From the NCBI RefSeq assembly GCF_016583905.1, contig NZ_NRRY01000046.1, positions 1-42,054 of the forward strand: 42,054 bases of DNA, given 5' to 3'. The notes under the pieces are model-generated. The model did no database searches and was not told where the DNA came from. It saw only the letters and a list, made by a program, of their open reading frames with translations. The position numbers were made by a program, and so were the translations under genes. Position 1 is the first letter of the stretch. Each line of letters starts with the position of its first letter. Source of the stretch: Lamprobacter modestohalophilus (GTDB taxonomy: Bacteria; Pseudomonadota; Gammaproteobacteria; Chromatiales; Chromatiaceae). Below are positions 1 to 8,620 of this stretch, one piece after another.

Positions 1-133
1 CGTGATGGCCCGGTCTTTGTGAGTCTCTGTCATTGGTCTGCTCCGCTACCTTGGTTGACGATGGGTTCTCATCATCGCTTATTGTGCCCGCTCGGGGTGT
101 GTTGGAGGAGCGGGGCGGACCATTCCATTACTG

Positions 134-490
134 ATGGTGCATCTGACGGCTTGGGCGGTGTTCATCCTGGTGCTCGTGATCAGCGCATGGATGGACCGCA
201 TCCGCTCGGCCAACGAAACGCCCGAGCAGTGCCTGTGTGCCGAACACTCGGTCACTTCCTCTGAGCCGCTCGAGCGCCCTGACCCGGACACAGACTTCCC
301 GTTATCGCTTGGCCCCTTTAATACCCAGAACGGACTCGATCTCGATGAGTCGCCCGAGTCGATCTGCCAAACCCTTGCATTCCAGGACAGCGCCATCGAC
401 GCTGACGACGATAGCCTCTGGGCTGGATCGCACCTCGATGCATGGACGTCATTCCCGACGTCGGATCCCTTCGAGTCCATCCATCACTGA
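134..490 (+). CDS. Hypothetical small membrane-anchored protein
   Basis: An ATG reading frame encodes 118 residues. Residues 4-20 form a hydrophobic stretch that could be one membrane anchor, followed by a basic patch (DRIRS) and an acidic, Ser/Asp-rich soluble tail. The GGAG-like stretch upstream lies about 24 bases from the start, so the ribosome binding site is weak. The gene converges on traG and overlaps its last 42 bases. In SXT/R391-type elements the gene beyond traG encodes entry exclusion, but orientation differs here and I see no sequence match. A competing minus-strand frame exists, so this call is tentative. Confidence 0.35.
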   Translation: MVHLTAWAVFILVLVISAWMDRIRSANETPEQCLCAEHSVTSSEPLERPDPDTDFPLSLGPFNTQNGLDLDESPESICQTLAFQDSAIDADDDSLWAGSHLDAWTSFPTSDPFESIHH

Positions 491-3400
491 GGACCAGGCC
501 ACCGTCGCCCGGTTTCCCGCCAGACCTTCGTAGTAGCTGTGGTTGCTGGCATCCGCCGGCAGCCCCGCCCAGATGCGCGAGAGATTGTGCGCAAAGGTGT
601 CGTTCGGCAGCCGACCCGCCTCCCAAGCAGTCAATCCCGCATCACGCGCGAGGGTCATTGCCATCCGATCCTGCAGTTCCGGGGTGAAACGTTCCTGTCC
701 ACTGAGGCCAAGACGCGCCATCAGGTCGTCGAGCGTGTCATCGATGATCTGATAGCGCCCGACGGGCGAACCGCCGCGCTCAGCGACCAGGCGCTGTTGC
801 AGTGCCTGGACCTCGTTTAGAGACAGGTCACTGAGGTTCAGTGCTGACTGATCGGCATCGCGATAGAGCGCATTGTAGTTTCCCAGTGACTCGGGTCCGG
901 CGACCAGATCGAGCACCTGCCCGGCAACGCCACCGGTGACGGCATGATGGATCAGTCCCTGGCTAGTCGAGGCGGATTCCAGGGTTTTTTTTTCCGACGC
1001 ATCGACGACAGACTGCGCCCGGTTGTAGGCGATGATGCCGGCCAGCTTGCTGTTGTCGAGGCTGTGCGCAGCGCCAGTGAGTTGACCGGCAATCGCCTGG
1101 CCGAGTTCTGGTCCATGCTCATCGATCAGCCGGTCCAGTTGCGCCTCATGCGAGGGTGTTGTGATCTCCAGACCGCTGAAGGCGGTATGGCCTATCCAGG
1201 CCCAATCGACCCGGCTGCGGTAGAACGCCTCCTGAGACTCCGTCAGCGCCTGCGGTGGCAGCGTCTGCAGCTGATAATCGGCCAGGGTGCCAATCGCATC
1301 GCCGTAGCGCTCGCGGGCCTGAGCCACGGCCCCCTGCCAGCTCTCCCCGCTCTGCAGACCACTGAGCAGGCCGTTGAAGGCTTCGATCGCGCGATCGCCC
1401 TTGATCATGCCGCGTCGCAACAGGTTCTCGATGCCGCCGGCGATGGCATCGGTACTCGCCTCGGCCGGCGAGCGGTAGCTGTTGGCGTCTGTGATGATCT
1501 GCCGCTCCCAATGTGCTGCACGCGCTGCCGCGACCCGTTGCGCCTGTCCTTGTTCGACGTCCGCGAAACGGGCCTGCGCTCCAATATGGAAGGCCTCAAC
1601 GGACGCCGCGCCGGTGGCTGGATGGATAGCCGCTCCCGCCCCATCGCCCAGACCAGCCGCCGCACGCGGATCAAACAGGCCCGCGCCCATCACCTGATCG
1701 CGCGTCGATCCAAAGGCCGCTGCACCCCCAAACTCACCAACTCCTCCAGCAGGCTCGGGATCAGCTCCGGTACCACCCGGACCGTGGAAGGCTTCGCCCA
1801 GGATACCAAACGCGGTTTCGCGGGCCTGCAAGCGCTCACCGCCGCTGAGTGCCCGTTCCGGCTGCGCGTAGCCGGCCAGCAGATGCATCGCCGCCGCGGC
1901 ACGCGCCTGCTCGGGGTTGGTGAACACACCCATCGCGTTGTACCAGCTCGCAACGCGTTCGTGATCGCCGGTCAGACCAAGACGATCGATCGCCCCATAG
2001 GCCTGCTGGGCCAACGCAGGCTGACTGGCCAGGCGTTGGCCCACCTCGGCCGCGCGATAGCTGCCGGAGGCCGCGGCCGACTGCGACAGCCGTTCGGCAC
2101 GCTGATGAGCGCGACTGTCCTGGACCACATCGGAGGCGCTCTCTTGCAGCTGGGCACTGTCCTGGCGGCTGAGTCCTTCGGTGAACACACTGCGGTTGCC
2201 CTGCTGAGCATCCTGCCTGACGGACTCGGCGAGGCTGGACTGAAAGCCTGTATCCGACGTCACCCGTTGGGTGAGTTCATCGGAGAGTTGCTGTGCCACC
2301 TGCTCCGTCACCTGATATTGGTTCTGCAGGCGGCCTTTGAGCTCAGCACCGATCTGGCGTGACGACTGCCCCTGACCTTTGAGTCCGAGTCCCGTCGCCA
2401 ACAGCCCTGTCATCTGATCGGCAGACAGCCCCGTCTCCGAAGACTTCCGCGCTAGACTACTGCCCTCGCTGTAGAGCGTGCGATCCGTGGCGCTGGTACT
2501 GGCCGAATACTCAAAGCCCAACGCCCGTTGCTCGAACGATTCACCGCTCTGCGAGGCCGAGCGCGTCGCCGTCTGCCCCAGGCTCTGCATGAACTGCTGC
2601 GACGACTGCATCAGCGCCTGCTCGGAGCGCGCCACCTCACGGCTCGCCTGCGTGCCCATGTCGAAACGCGGCAGCACGTTCTCCGCACCCATCGCCGTGG
2701 TCCCGGCATAGGGCGTACTTTGAAACCCAGCACTGATCGCCAGGGCCGGCGCTGTGGTCATGGCCGGCGGTGCCAGGTTGCCTTCGGCGATATGGTCGCT
2801 ACCCTGCAGCCGGCCAGCCAGATGGGTCGCCGTGATCGCACTGCCATAGATCAGCATCAACGCAATCGCCGGCGTCGCGGCCGCCAGCATGCCACCAGTG
2901 GCCAGATAATCTTGCAGGATCTGATCGAGCTGCATCAGCCCATAGAAGGAGAACGGGTCCAGATTCGCCGTGTTGGCCAAGGCATCCAGATCCCGCCCCG
3001 CCGCCATCAGCAGATACAGGTTGGTGATCGCCAGCACCGGCAGCCAGAGCTGGGTCCAGAGCGCGAACAACAGCCACTTGCCAGCCAGACTGATACCAAA
3101 AGGACCAAGCGCAATGGCAAAGCCCATGAGCGGAGCCACGGCATAGATGAAGCCCTCGAAGAAGGTCAGCATCGGACGCACGATGTTCAGGAACAGCGCC
3201 TGCTCGGCGGCCCACTGTGCATTGCGCTGAGCAATCGCCTGCTGCACCGTGGTCGCCGCCGACCACTGCAACCGGTTCTCATGCGTCAGTATGATGCCCT
3301 TCTCCAGCCAACCGAGTGCGGCTGACATCAGCATCAACTGCTGGGCGTCTCTGCCAGCGCCGGCCAGGGCATCGAGCGCGTTGTTCAGCTTGGCGTCGAC

Positions 3401-4156
3401 ATCGGTGACGCTCGCCACCCCGAAGCGCGCCTGCAAGGTCTCTTTCAGCGCCGGGACGAACTGATTGGGCAACAAGGTCTCGATCCGCCGCCAAGCCTGA
3501 TCGCAGGGCAGCGTCACCGCCCGACCCGCCTCGATGAACACGGTGGTGAAGGCCACATTGCTACTGGCCAGCGCCGTATTCAGATCCGGCGCCTTCATCA
3601 CCTGATCCAGGGTCCGGCGCTGGGTATCGACATCAGCCAGCACACAGTCGGCCACATAGCTGACCAGGGAGCGTTCCACGTCCGAGCCCGGCACCGGCTC
3701 ATTGGCCGCGCCCAGCGTCGCCCGCGACAGCGTCGCCTTGCGCACGCTGGTCAGGGTCTGCAGCGCATCGGCAAAGCCATGCTCGGTCATCGCCGGGGTG
3801 GCGAAGGCCTGCTCCATCAGCCGCGTGACGCCATAGCCGACGTTGGACAACGCTGAGCCGACGGCGGCGGGTCCGACCGGGACATTGTCCACAACGCGCA
3901 CCGCACCGCTGTAGCCATCCTCGATGGTCACCGAGACCGAGGCCCCGAAGGCCAACAGATAGACCAAGAGCGCGATGAAGAAGCGCCCGATCTGCAGCGT
4001 CTGCTGGACCAGACCCTGGAACAGGCCAATGATCACACCGACCGCGAGCCCGACGGCGATCAGTTGCCGGAAGTCGCCGGTGCCGGTCAGCGCGGCAACG
4101 GCATTGAGGATCTGGGTCAGGAAGGCGGCATCGCCGATGGAGTAGATCTCGAACAT
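449..4156 (-). CDS. traG: TraG-like mating-pair stabilisation protein with C-terminal muramidase-like domain
   Basis: This 1235-residue protein belongs to the TraG_N family, inner-membrane proteins needed for pilus assembly and mating-pair stabilisation in F-type type IV secretion. Hydrophobic segments lie near residues 30-50 and 58-75, about 335-395, and about 425-445. A long polar Gln/Ala/Ser-rich region follows to about residue 1070. The last ~150 residues look like a phage-type muramidase: an E-S-L-GNYNALY motif (Glu near 1089), then a GRYQII segment near 1133, a QDR segment and a terminal IWAGLP. This fold cleaves peptidoglycan, and the expected catalytic Glu appears kept. The start has AGGAGG seven bases upstream and lies 10 bases after traH. 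The TraG assignment is firm; the muramidase assignment is from motif pattern only. Confidence 0.9.
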   Translation of the reverse strand: MFEIYSIGDAAFLTQILNAVAALTGTGDFRQLIAVGLAVGVIIGLFQGLVQQTLQIGRFFIALLVYLLAFGASVSVTIEDGYSGAVRVVDNVPVGPAAVGSALSNVGYGVTRLMEQAFATPAMTEHGFADALQTLTSVRKATLSRATLGAANEPVPGSDVERSLVSYVADCVLADVDTQRRTLDQVMKAPDLNTALASSNVAFTTVFIEAGRAVTLPCDQAWRRIETLLPNQFVPALKETLQARFGVASVTDVDAKLNNALDALAGAGRDAQQLMLMSAALGWLEKGIILTHENRLQWSAATTVQQAIAQRNAQWAAEQALFLNIVRPMLTFFEGFIYAVAPLMGFAIALGPFGISLAGKWLLFALWTQLWLPVLAITNLYLLMAAGRDLDALANTANLDPFSFYGLMQLDQILQDYLATGGMLAAATPAIALMLIYGSAITATHLAGRLQGSDHIAEGNLAPPAMTTAPALAISAGFQSTPYAGTTAMGAENVLPRFDMGTQASREVARSEQALMQSSQQFMQSLGQTATRSASQSGESFEQRALGFEYSASTSATDRTLYSEGSSLARKSSETGLSADQMTGLLATGLGLKGQGQSSRQIGAELKGRLQNQYQVTEQVAQQLSDELTQRVTSDTGFQSSLAESVRQDAQQGNRSVFTEGLSRQDSAQLQESASDVVQDSRAHQRAERLSQSAAASGSYRAAEVGQRLASQPALAQQAYGAIDRLGLTGDHERVASWYNAMGVFTNPEQARAAAAMHLLAGYAQPERALSGGERLQARETAFGILGEAFHGPGGTGADPEPAGGVGEFGGAAAFGSTRDQVMGAGLFDPRAAAGLGDGAGAAIHPATGAASVEAFHIGAQARFADVEQGQAQRVAAARAAHWERQIITDANSYRSPAEASTDAIAGGIENLLRRGMIKGDRAIEAFNGLLSGLQSGESWQGAVAQARERYGDAIGTLADYQLQTLPPQALTESQEAFYRSRVDWAWIGHTAFSGLEITTPSHEAQLDRLIDEHGPELGQAIAGQLTGAAHSLDNSKLAGIIAYNRAQSVVDASEKKTLESASTSQGLIHHAVTGGVAGQVLDLVAGPESLGNYNALYRDADQSALNLSDLSLNEVQALQQRLVAERGGSPVGRYQIIDDTLDDLMARLGLSGQERFTPELQDRMAMTLARDAGLTAWEAGRLPNDTFAHNLSRIWAGLPADASNHSYYEGLAGNRATVAWSSVMDGLEGIRRRE

Positions 4157-4166
4157 CGCGTGCCTC

Positions 4167-5591
4167 CTAGTTTTCCGGGGTCAGCCGACCGCCTCGGGCC
4201 TGCTCAACGCTGAGGTAGGGGGTCGCCTTGGCCGAGCGCAGCAGGTCGGTGTAGTAGGCCAGCTGCTCGTGGGCGGAGCCGTATTGGGCACTGACGACCT
4301 CGACCTCAGTGCGCAGTTCCGAGCGCGCCTCCGCGATCTGTTCGCGGAGCAACCGCGCATAGGCGTTGTCGGTCATCGTCGTCGAGACGCTGACCGCGCG
4401 GGCCATGTCATGCAGCATCAACTGAACGAGTTCCAAGGCAATCACCGGCGCCGCCTGCTCGGCGAACAGCACCGCGGTGCCTTCATCCGTCCTGGCCAGA
4501 TTGGCCACAGCGCCGCCCAAGCCATTCGGCGCCTGCTGCATGAAGGCGCGCTCATCGGCGGAGAAGTCATCGGTGCCGAGGCGGAACTTGGCGATCAGGC
4601 CGGGACTGCCGGCATCGCCGATCAGCAGCGCCCGCACCCGGCTGATCATGCCTTCCAGGCTGAGTGTCTGGATGGTCGGCGCCAGACAGCCGTCGGCATC
4701 GCGGCTTGGCGCGCAGCGGTAGACGCGGACCTCCGAGGTGTCCGTCGTTCCGTGGAGCAGATCACGCAGCGTCAACACCGAAGGCAACGGCGTGATGCGG
4801 TTGTTACTGCCCTGCCCGTCTGGGCTCGGCTCCAACGGACCGACGATGACACTGCCGGTGACCGACATCAGGGCCTCGAGCAAGGCGTCATCACCACTGC
4901 CGAACCAGCTGGTGACGCCTTCGGTCTTCAGCGCCCGCCAGACCAGGTTGCCTTGCAAGACGGTGCGGGCGTACTCAGGATCAGCCCGCTGGACCTGGGC
5001 GATGGGGTCCTCACCGGTGACGCTGGACCAGCTCTCGAAGACATCACCCAGTCCTCGGACCAGCGAGGCCTCGGAATGCTTGATCTTGTGCTGGGTGTCG
5101 AAGGCATCGACCACATCGTTGACCACGCCTTGGCCCAACTGGCAGGAATTGGCGAACAGGCTGTTCAGGGCCTGGATCTTCTTCTGCAGTGAGTCCATCA
5201 CCTGGCCGCAGTTCTGGCACATCGAGTCCAGGGCCAGCTTGAAGGCGTAGGTCGCCGCATTCGAGGCAATGGAGCGAAACAGCTGCGTCAGCTGATCGCG
5301 GGAGATGAACGAGAAGCTGCCGGCGAACAGATCGATGCCACCGCAGCCGGCCTCGAAGCTCGGCGGCACGACATTGACCAGGTTGGTATTCATCAGTCGG
5401 TTGCGCGCCACCACCGAGCCACCGGAGAGCACGCCGCGGCGCTGGCCCAGATGAGCGGTCGGATCGGTGACGTTGACCAGGCTGTTGAACATCGTCTCCA
5501 GTTCGTCGGCGAGGTCAGCCTTGGCCGGGATCGGGACGCTCAGGATCAAGCCGACGAGCGCCGAGGAAAAGAGAAGCGGGGCTGAACGCAT
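4167..5591 (-). CDS. traH: TraH-like conjugative pilus assembly protein
   Basis: The 474-residue product matches TraH, an exported protein of F-type conjugation systems that works with TraF and others at the outer membrane during pilus extension. A signal peptide covers about residues 1-25, with an AKA cleavage site before DLADE. Typical features are a GCGGIDLFAGSFSF segment near residue 83 and a cysteine cluster SMCQNCGQ near 123, with another Cys about 25 residues later, which suggests disulfides formed in the periplasm. The ATG overlaps the traF stop as TGATG, indicating coupled translation, and traG follows after 10 bases. The order traF-traH-traG is that of SXT/R391 and IncA/C elements. 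The length is normal for the family. Confidence 0.93.
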   Translation of the reverse strand: MRSAPLLFSSALVGLILSVPIPAKADLADELETMFNSLVNVTDPTAHLGQRRGVLSGGSVVARNRLMNTNLVNVVPPSFEAGCGGIDLFAGSFSFISRDQLTQLFRSIASNAATYAFKLALDSMCQNCGQVMDSLQKKIQALNSLFANSCQLGQGVVNDVVDAFDTQHKIKHSEASLVRGLGDVFESWSSVTGEDPIAQVQRADPEYARTVLQGNLVWRALKTEGVTSWFGSGDDALLEALMSVTGSVIVGPLEPSPDGQGSNNRITPLPSVLTLRDLLHGTTDTSEVRVYRCAPSRDADGCLAPTIQTLSLEGMISRVRALLIGDAGSPGLIAKFRLGTDDFSADERAFMQQAPNGLGGAVANLARTDEGTAVLFAEQAAPVIALELVQLMLHDMARAVSVSTTMTDNAYARLLREQIAEARSELRTEVEVVSAQYGSAHEQLAYYTDLLRSAKATPYLSVEQARGGRLTPEN

Positions 5592-6622
5592 CAGGGAGTT
5601 CCAGGAGTCGGAGTCGGAGTCAGAGGTGGAAGCGATGGCAGGACGGCGCGCGAGCGCAAGCGCTCGAGCAGCTGATCAGGGTCGTCGGTCCGTTCAGCAT
5701 CCTGGAGCGGCGTACCGTCGAGACGCAGGTCGGTCACGCGGGCGCGGGTGCGTTCACGCCAGTGCTCGGGAATCCAGCCGGCCTCGGTGGCGGCATTGAC
5801 CAGGCGTTCCTGCAGCTCAGCGAGCGAGAGCACGCCTTGGGCGATCGGGACCACGCCAGCGGGGGGCCGGACCAGGAACAGCGCTGGTGTTGACACGACA
5901 CCAAGGGCCTTGGCCTGACCGACGTCGGTGGCGAAGCTTGGGAAGAAGCCGCCTGGCAGTGGACGTCCATCCAGTGCAATCGCCCGCACCGCCAGCCCAT
6001 AGCGCGTGGTCAACAGGTCGAGCAGCGGCGCCTGGGCTTCGCAGTAGGGACAATCGGCGCGGTAGAAGAACCATAGTCCGGCCTGCTCGGCGATCAGCTT
6101 GAGCGCAGCGTCTCGAGCGGCACCGGCCTCGCGGTTGGCCAGGTTGGCGGCAAAGGTGGCGAGTGGTCGCCGCGTGGTCTCATCGAGCAGCGGATCGGCC
6201 CAGACCGCGCGTTGGGTCGCTTCGGCGAAGCGCTCGGCTTTGTCGAGCACCAGGCGCTGCAGATAGAGATACAGGGCGACGTTGGTCGGCGAAGGGTCGT
6301 CGATGGCCTGGTCGCGATACCGCTCAAGGTTCTCGCGCAGCCAGGCGGCGGAGAGGGGTGCCGGGGCGCTGGGGACTGGCTCCTCAGGTGGCGAGGGCTG
6401 GGCCAGTGGTGGCGGTGGCTCAGGGGTCAGTGCCGGCTCTGGTTGCGGTTCCGGTTCCGGTTCCGACTCAGGGATCTCAGGCTCAGGCGGCTCCTCGGCA
6501 TACCAGAACCAGCCCTCGGCACTGCGCTCGTAGAAACGAGCAGAATAACCAGGGGCTGCCTTTGCGGCTGAAACCGTCAGCGCGAGCAGCGAACAAACCA
6601 GAAGGGCGCGTTGAGCATGCAT
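5591..6622 (-). CDS. traF: TraF-like periplasmic thioredoxin-fold pilus assembly protein
   Basis: A signal peptide (residues 1-22, ending AKA) is followed by a low-complexity Pro/Glu linker (about 44-90), then a helical region and a thioredoxin-like domain from about residue 180. That domain keeps a C-P-Y-C motif at residues 191-194 and a cis-Pro-like VSTPALFLV segment. F-plasmid TraF has the fold but lacks the paired active-site cysteines, so this version may be redox active and could form the disulfides of TraH and other cysteine-rich transfer proteins (inference). It is the first gene of the minus-strand operon. Its 343 residues are longer than the family norm because of the Pro/Glu linker. 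Confidence 0.9.
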   Translation of the reverse strand: MHAQRALLVCSLLALTVSAAKAAPGYSARFYERSAEGWFWYAEEPPEPEIPESEPEPEPQPEPALTPEPPPPLAQPSPPEEPVPSAPAPLSAAWLRENLERYRDQAIDDPSPTNVALYLYLQRLVLDKAERFAEATQRAVWADPLLDETTRRPLATFAANLANREAGAARDAALKLIAEQAGLWFFYRADCPYCEAQAPLLDLLTTRYGLAVRAIALDGRPLPGGFFPSFATDVGQAKALGVVSTPALFLVRPPAGVVPIAQGVLSLAELQERLVNAATEAGWIPEHWRERTRARVTDLRLDGTPLQDAERTDDPDQLLERLRSRAVLPSLPPLTPTPTPGTP

Positions 6623-6902
6623 GCGCCCATGGTCGAGAATTCGCCGCGCCGGCGCGACAGCGAAAACTCATCGTTTCGCATCGCTTTTGCGCCGGGCCGA
6701 CTGCGGTTGTGCCGTTCAGGGTCCGTTGCAGCGATTTGTCATCGGTTCGTGCGCCTCTTCCCGCACTGCAGCGTCTTCTGAACCACAGTCGGGAGGAGTG
6801 ACCTCGGGCGAACGCCAAATCGAGCCTGAATGAAGTCGAGGTCCGCTTTGCCCAACGGCTGATACTGACGGTGCGCCCGCAGCGCAATAGGATGGTGGTG
6901 GT

Positions 6903-7098
6903 GTCGCACGCCTCGATCGGTTGGCACGCTCGACGCGCGATCTGCTGACGATCGCGGAGCGACTGAAGGAAAGCGACGCGGATCTGCGCGGTGGCGAAGA
7001 TCCTCAAGATCCACCGCATCACCCTCTACCGGGCACTCGCACAGGCCGCAGAAGACGACCAAGTACCGCCATCGCCGATCCTAGATGGCCCCTGTTGA
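6903..7098 (+). pseudogene. Serine recombinase (resolvase/invertase) remnant with internal deletion
   Basis: Two pieces of one recombinase sit side by side in different frames. The first (6903-6989) reads VARLDRLARSTRDLL and continues with TIAERLKE, the conserved core of resolvases just after the catalytic region. The second (6991-7098) reads VAKILKIHRITLYRAL, the C-terminal helix-turn-helix. The roughly 90 residues that normally separate them are gone, and the N-terminal part with the catalytic serine is absent. Upstream in the first frame a stop codon occurs within 20 bases. This is a dead relic of a transposon or invertible segment next to the transfer operon. Confidence 0.7.
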
Positions 7099-7164
7099 CT
7101 GTTGGGTCTACCCCAATTTGAGTTTGGCAAGTTTTTGAGGCCGAGGATTTCCTGAAGATTGAGC

Positions 7165-7479
7165 CTAGCAGACAGCATCCAGCCCGTTTTTCTGGACGAT
7201 ATGGAGCAGTTTAAGCGCGGCTCCTGTCGGTTTCTTTTTTCCGATTTCCCATTTCTGAACCGTTGACGGGCTGATGTTCAGCATCGACGCAAAAACGGCT
7301 TGGCTGACGTTTGCGCCCTCTCTGATGTGGCGGATGTCTTCGGGCTCGAGAGGTTCGACAGGGGGAAGACAAATCCGGTCGAACTCGCGGAGCGTGACTT
7401 TATCCATGACGCCCGCTTTATGCAGTCCGCTTGCTGTTTCATAGACAGCTTCAAGAATGGGTGATTTCGTCTTTCTCAT
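7165..7479 (-). CDS. XRE-family antitoxin, HigA type
   Basis: The 104-residue protein has a C-terminal Cro/cI helix-turn-helix (about residues 42-95, with VSQAVFASMLNIS and PSTVQKWEIGKK) after an N-terminal segment typical of HigA/NadS-like antitoxins. It should neutralise the toxin encoded just upstream and repress the shared promoter. The ATG has GGAGG six bases upstream and lies inside the toxin gene; the two overlap by 29 bases in the toxin-first order of higBA loci. Base composition is clearly more AT-rich than in the surrounding 60-65% GC genes, a sign of separate acquisition. Confidence 0.85.
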   Translation of the reverse strand: MRKTKSPILEAVYETASGLHKAGVMDKVTLREFDRICLPPVEPLEPEDIRHIREGANVSQAVFASMLNISPSTVQKWEIGKKKPTGAALKLLHIVQKNGLDAVC

Positions 7480-7843
7480 GACATACCTCCATCAATTCTC
7501 CGTCCTCTTTCGCTTTCTGAATTGCTACTGTTGTCAATGACAACAGATGTGAGGCCAGTTTTTTCAACGCTTCCTCTTCGTCCTTGTCGATATTGCTACG
7601 CAGGTTCTTGGGGAAGCCAAATACAAAGAACCAGCGATCTTTGTTATTCGTGGCTATCATTGTCCGATAACCGCCACTTTTCCCTTGGCCCTGTCGCGCA
7701 ATCCTCTTTTTCAGGAGACCGCCGCCTAAATCGGCTTCATACAATCCCGCTTCCATTTCGCGGACAGCCGCGCAGAGTGCCGCTGTTGTGAGTCCCTGCT
7801 TCCGCGCCCATCGGTCGAACCATCGTGTTTTGTAAGCTGTCAT
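7451..7843 (-). CDS. RelE/HigB-type toxin
   Basis: The 130-residue product resembles the RelE-like toxins paired with HigA/NadS antitoxins: an N-terminal RWFDRWARKQGL segment, a KKRIARQGQGKSGGYRT basic core and a FVFGFPKNLRSNI strand typical of the family. Such toxins cleave mRNA on the ribosome; the basic Lys/Arg residues of the core would bind RNA. The start is supported by an AGGA-rich site directly upstream. The antitoxin gene overlaps its 3' end. The locus looks intact and would act as an addiction module for the element. Confidence 0.82.
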   Translation of the reverse strand: MTAYKTRWFDRWARKQGLTTAALCAAVREMEAGLYEADLGGGLLKKRIARQGQGKSGGYRTMIATNNKDRWFFVFGFPKNLRSNIDKDEEEALKKLASHLLSLTTVAIQKAKEDGELMEVCHEKDEITHS

Positions 7844-7861
7844 GTCCTTTTCCTCGTACTA

Positions 7862-7891
7862 CCTATAGCACTAAGTGCTATGCTAAAACAA
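7862..7891 (-). promoter_or_regulatory. Candidate toxin-antitoxin promoter with palindromic operator
   Basis: A perfect 8-1-8 inverted repeat (ATAGCACT-A-AGTGCTAT, 7865-7881) lies about 20 bases upstream of the toxin start. On the minus strand, TTGTTT (7886-7891) and TATAGG (7862-7867) are spaced by 18 bases and resemble -35 and -10 boxes, with the palindrome filling the spacer. Binding of the antitoxin there would block RNA polymerase. The palindrome is seen directly; the promoter boxes and the regulator are inferred. Confidence 0.55.
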
Positions 7892-7967
7892 CCCCTTTTT
7901 TTCCTCTTGGGGACAAGGTCGAAGCGTGGCAGAGTCGCAGAAGAACAAGGCGAGGAAGGCGGAGACG

Positions 7968-8508
7968 ATGAGCGAGCAGGATCAGGACCCAAAGCAACTA
8001 GACCTTGAGGACGACTTTCTAGGGGCCGGGTGACCCTCCCGCGCCGGATACCGCCCCCGCGAATCCTGCTCCGAAGCTGCGCAAGCGTCGGCCCAAGGCG
8101 AAGGCTCCCCCCCAAGCAACCCACGCGCGTGCATCTGAAGCTGATCGAGGCGGCTGATGAGATTGAGCAGGATCAACCAAGCGAACAGGATGCCGCTTAC
8201 TTGGCCCGCGAGCTTGTGCAATGCACCTTGCCGCATAAAGACCCCGGTAATGTTCCTTTGTGGAAGCGCAACAATGGCAACCTGACCCTTGCCATCCAGC
8301 CCGGCTATGAGATCCAGACATCAGAGACCTACGGCTATCCTGACGGGACGATTCCCCATCTGTTGCTGTTCTGGATCACGACCGAGGCGCTCAGGAAGCA
8401 AAACCAACGCCTTGAGTTGGGGAACAGTCTCGCGGGTTTCATGCGTGAGCTTGGACTTGATCCAAGCAGAGGCGGAGCACGGAGCGATAGCCACCGCTTA
8501 CGCGAAGC
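7968..8508 (+). pseudogene. Decayed plasmid RepA gene (frameshifted, C-terminally truncated)
   Basis: The conserved core reads ARELVQCTLPHKDPGNVP, then WKRNNGNLTLAIQPGYEI, then GTIPHLLLFWITTEALR and LELGNSLAGFMRELGLDPS. This matches the family of plasmid-encoded RepA proteins found on broad-host-range replicons. A start at 7968 (MSEQDQDPKQ) reaches a stop after 22 codons. The reading then needs two frame changes: one near 8022-8030, and one in the C-run near 8107-8114 that restores the TRVHLKLIEAADEIEQ segment. Homology ends near 8508, where the sequence joins an unrelated toxin gene fragment on the other strand. It is a relic of a second replicon; the active replicon is the one at 30.5-32.3 kb. 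Confidence 0.75.
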
Positions 8509-8620
8509 GGTGAACATGAATGCTGTCAGCCCTGCTCGTCACCTGGGCAAGATCGTACTGCATCTGCTGTCGCATCCAGCCGGTATCGACAAAGACCGTC
8601 CGCGAGTGCTGCATCGCCAT
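8498..8620 (-). pseudogene. Truncated PIN-domain toxin remnant
   Basis: The ATG overlaps the stop of the antitoxin gene as TGATG, the usual arrangement of vapBC pairs. The product begins with SRTVFVDT, like the first strand of a PIN ribonuclease with its catalytic Asp. It then turns into unrelated residues and stops after 40 codons, whereas PIN toxins have about 130. The 3' end abuts the broken RepA gene, so one recombination event probably destroyed both. The PIN assignment rests on a short motif and the gene context. Confidence 0.5.

Noticed and set aside
79-480. Minus-strand 133-codon frame at the window start
   Set aside because: Ser/Arg-rich composition typical of a shadow frame; the plus-strand frame with a membrane segment is more protein-like.
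944-2362. Long plus-strand open frame (472 codons) opposite traG
   Set aside because: It is antisense to a strongly supported TraG frame, has no domain and is explained by high-GC codon bias.
6739-7062. Minus-strand frame opposite the recombinase relic
   Set aside because: No recognisable domain; the plus strand carries clear recombinase motifs.
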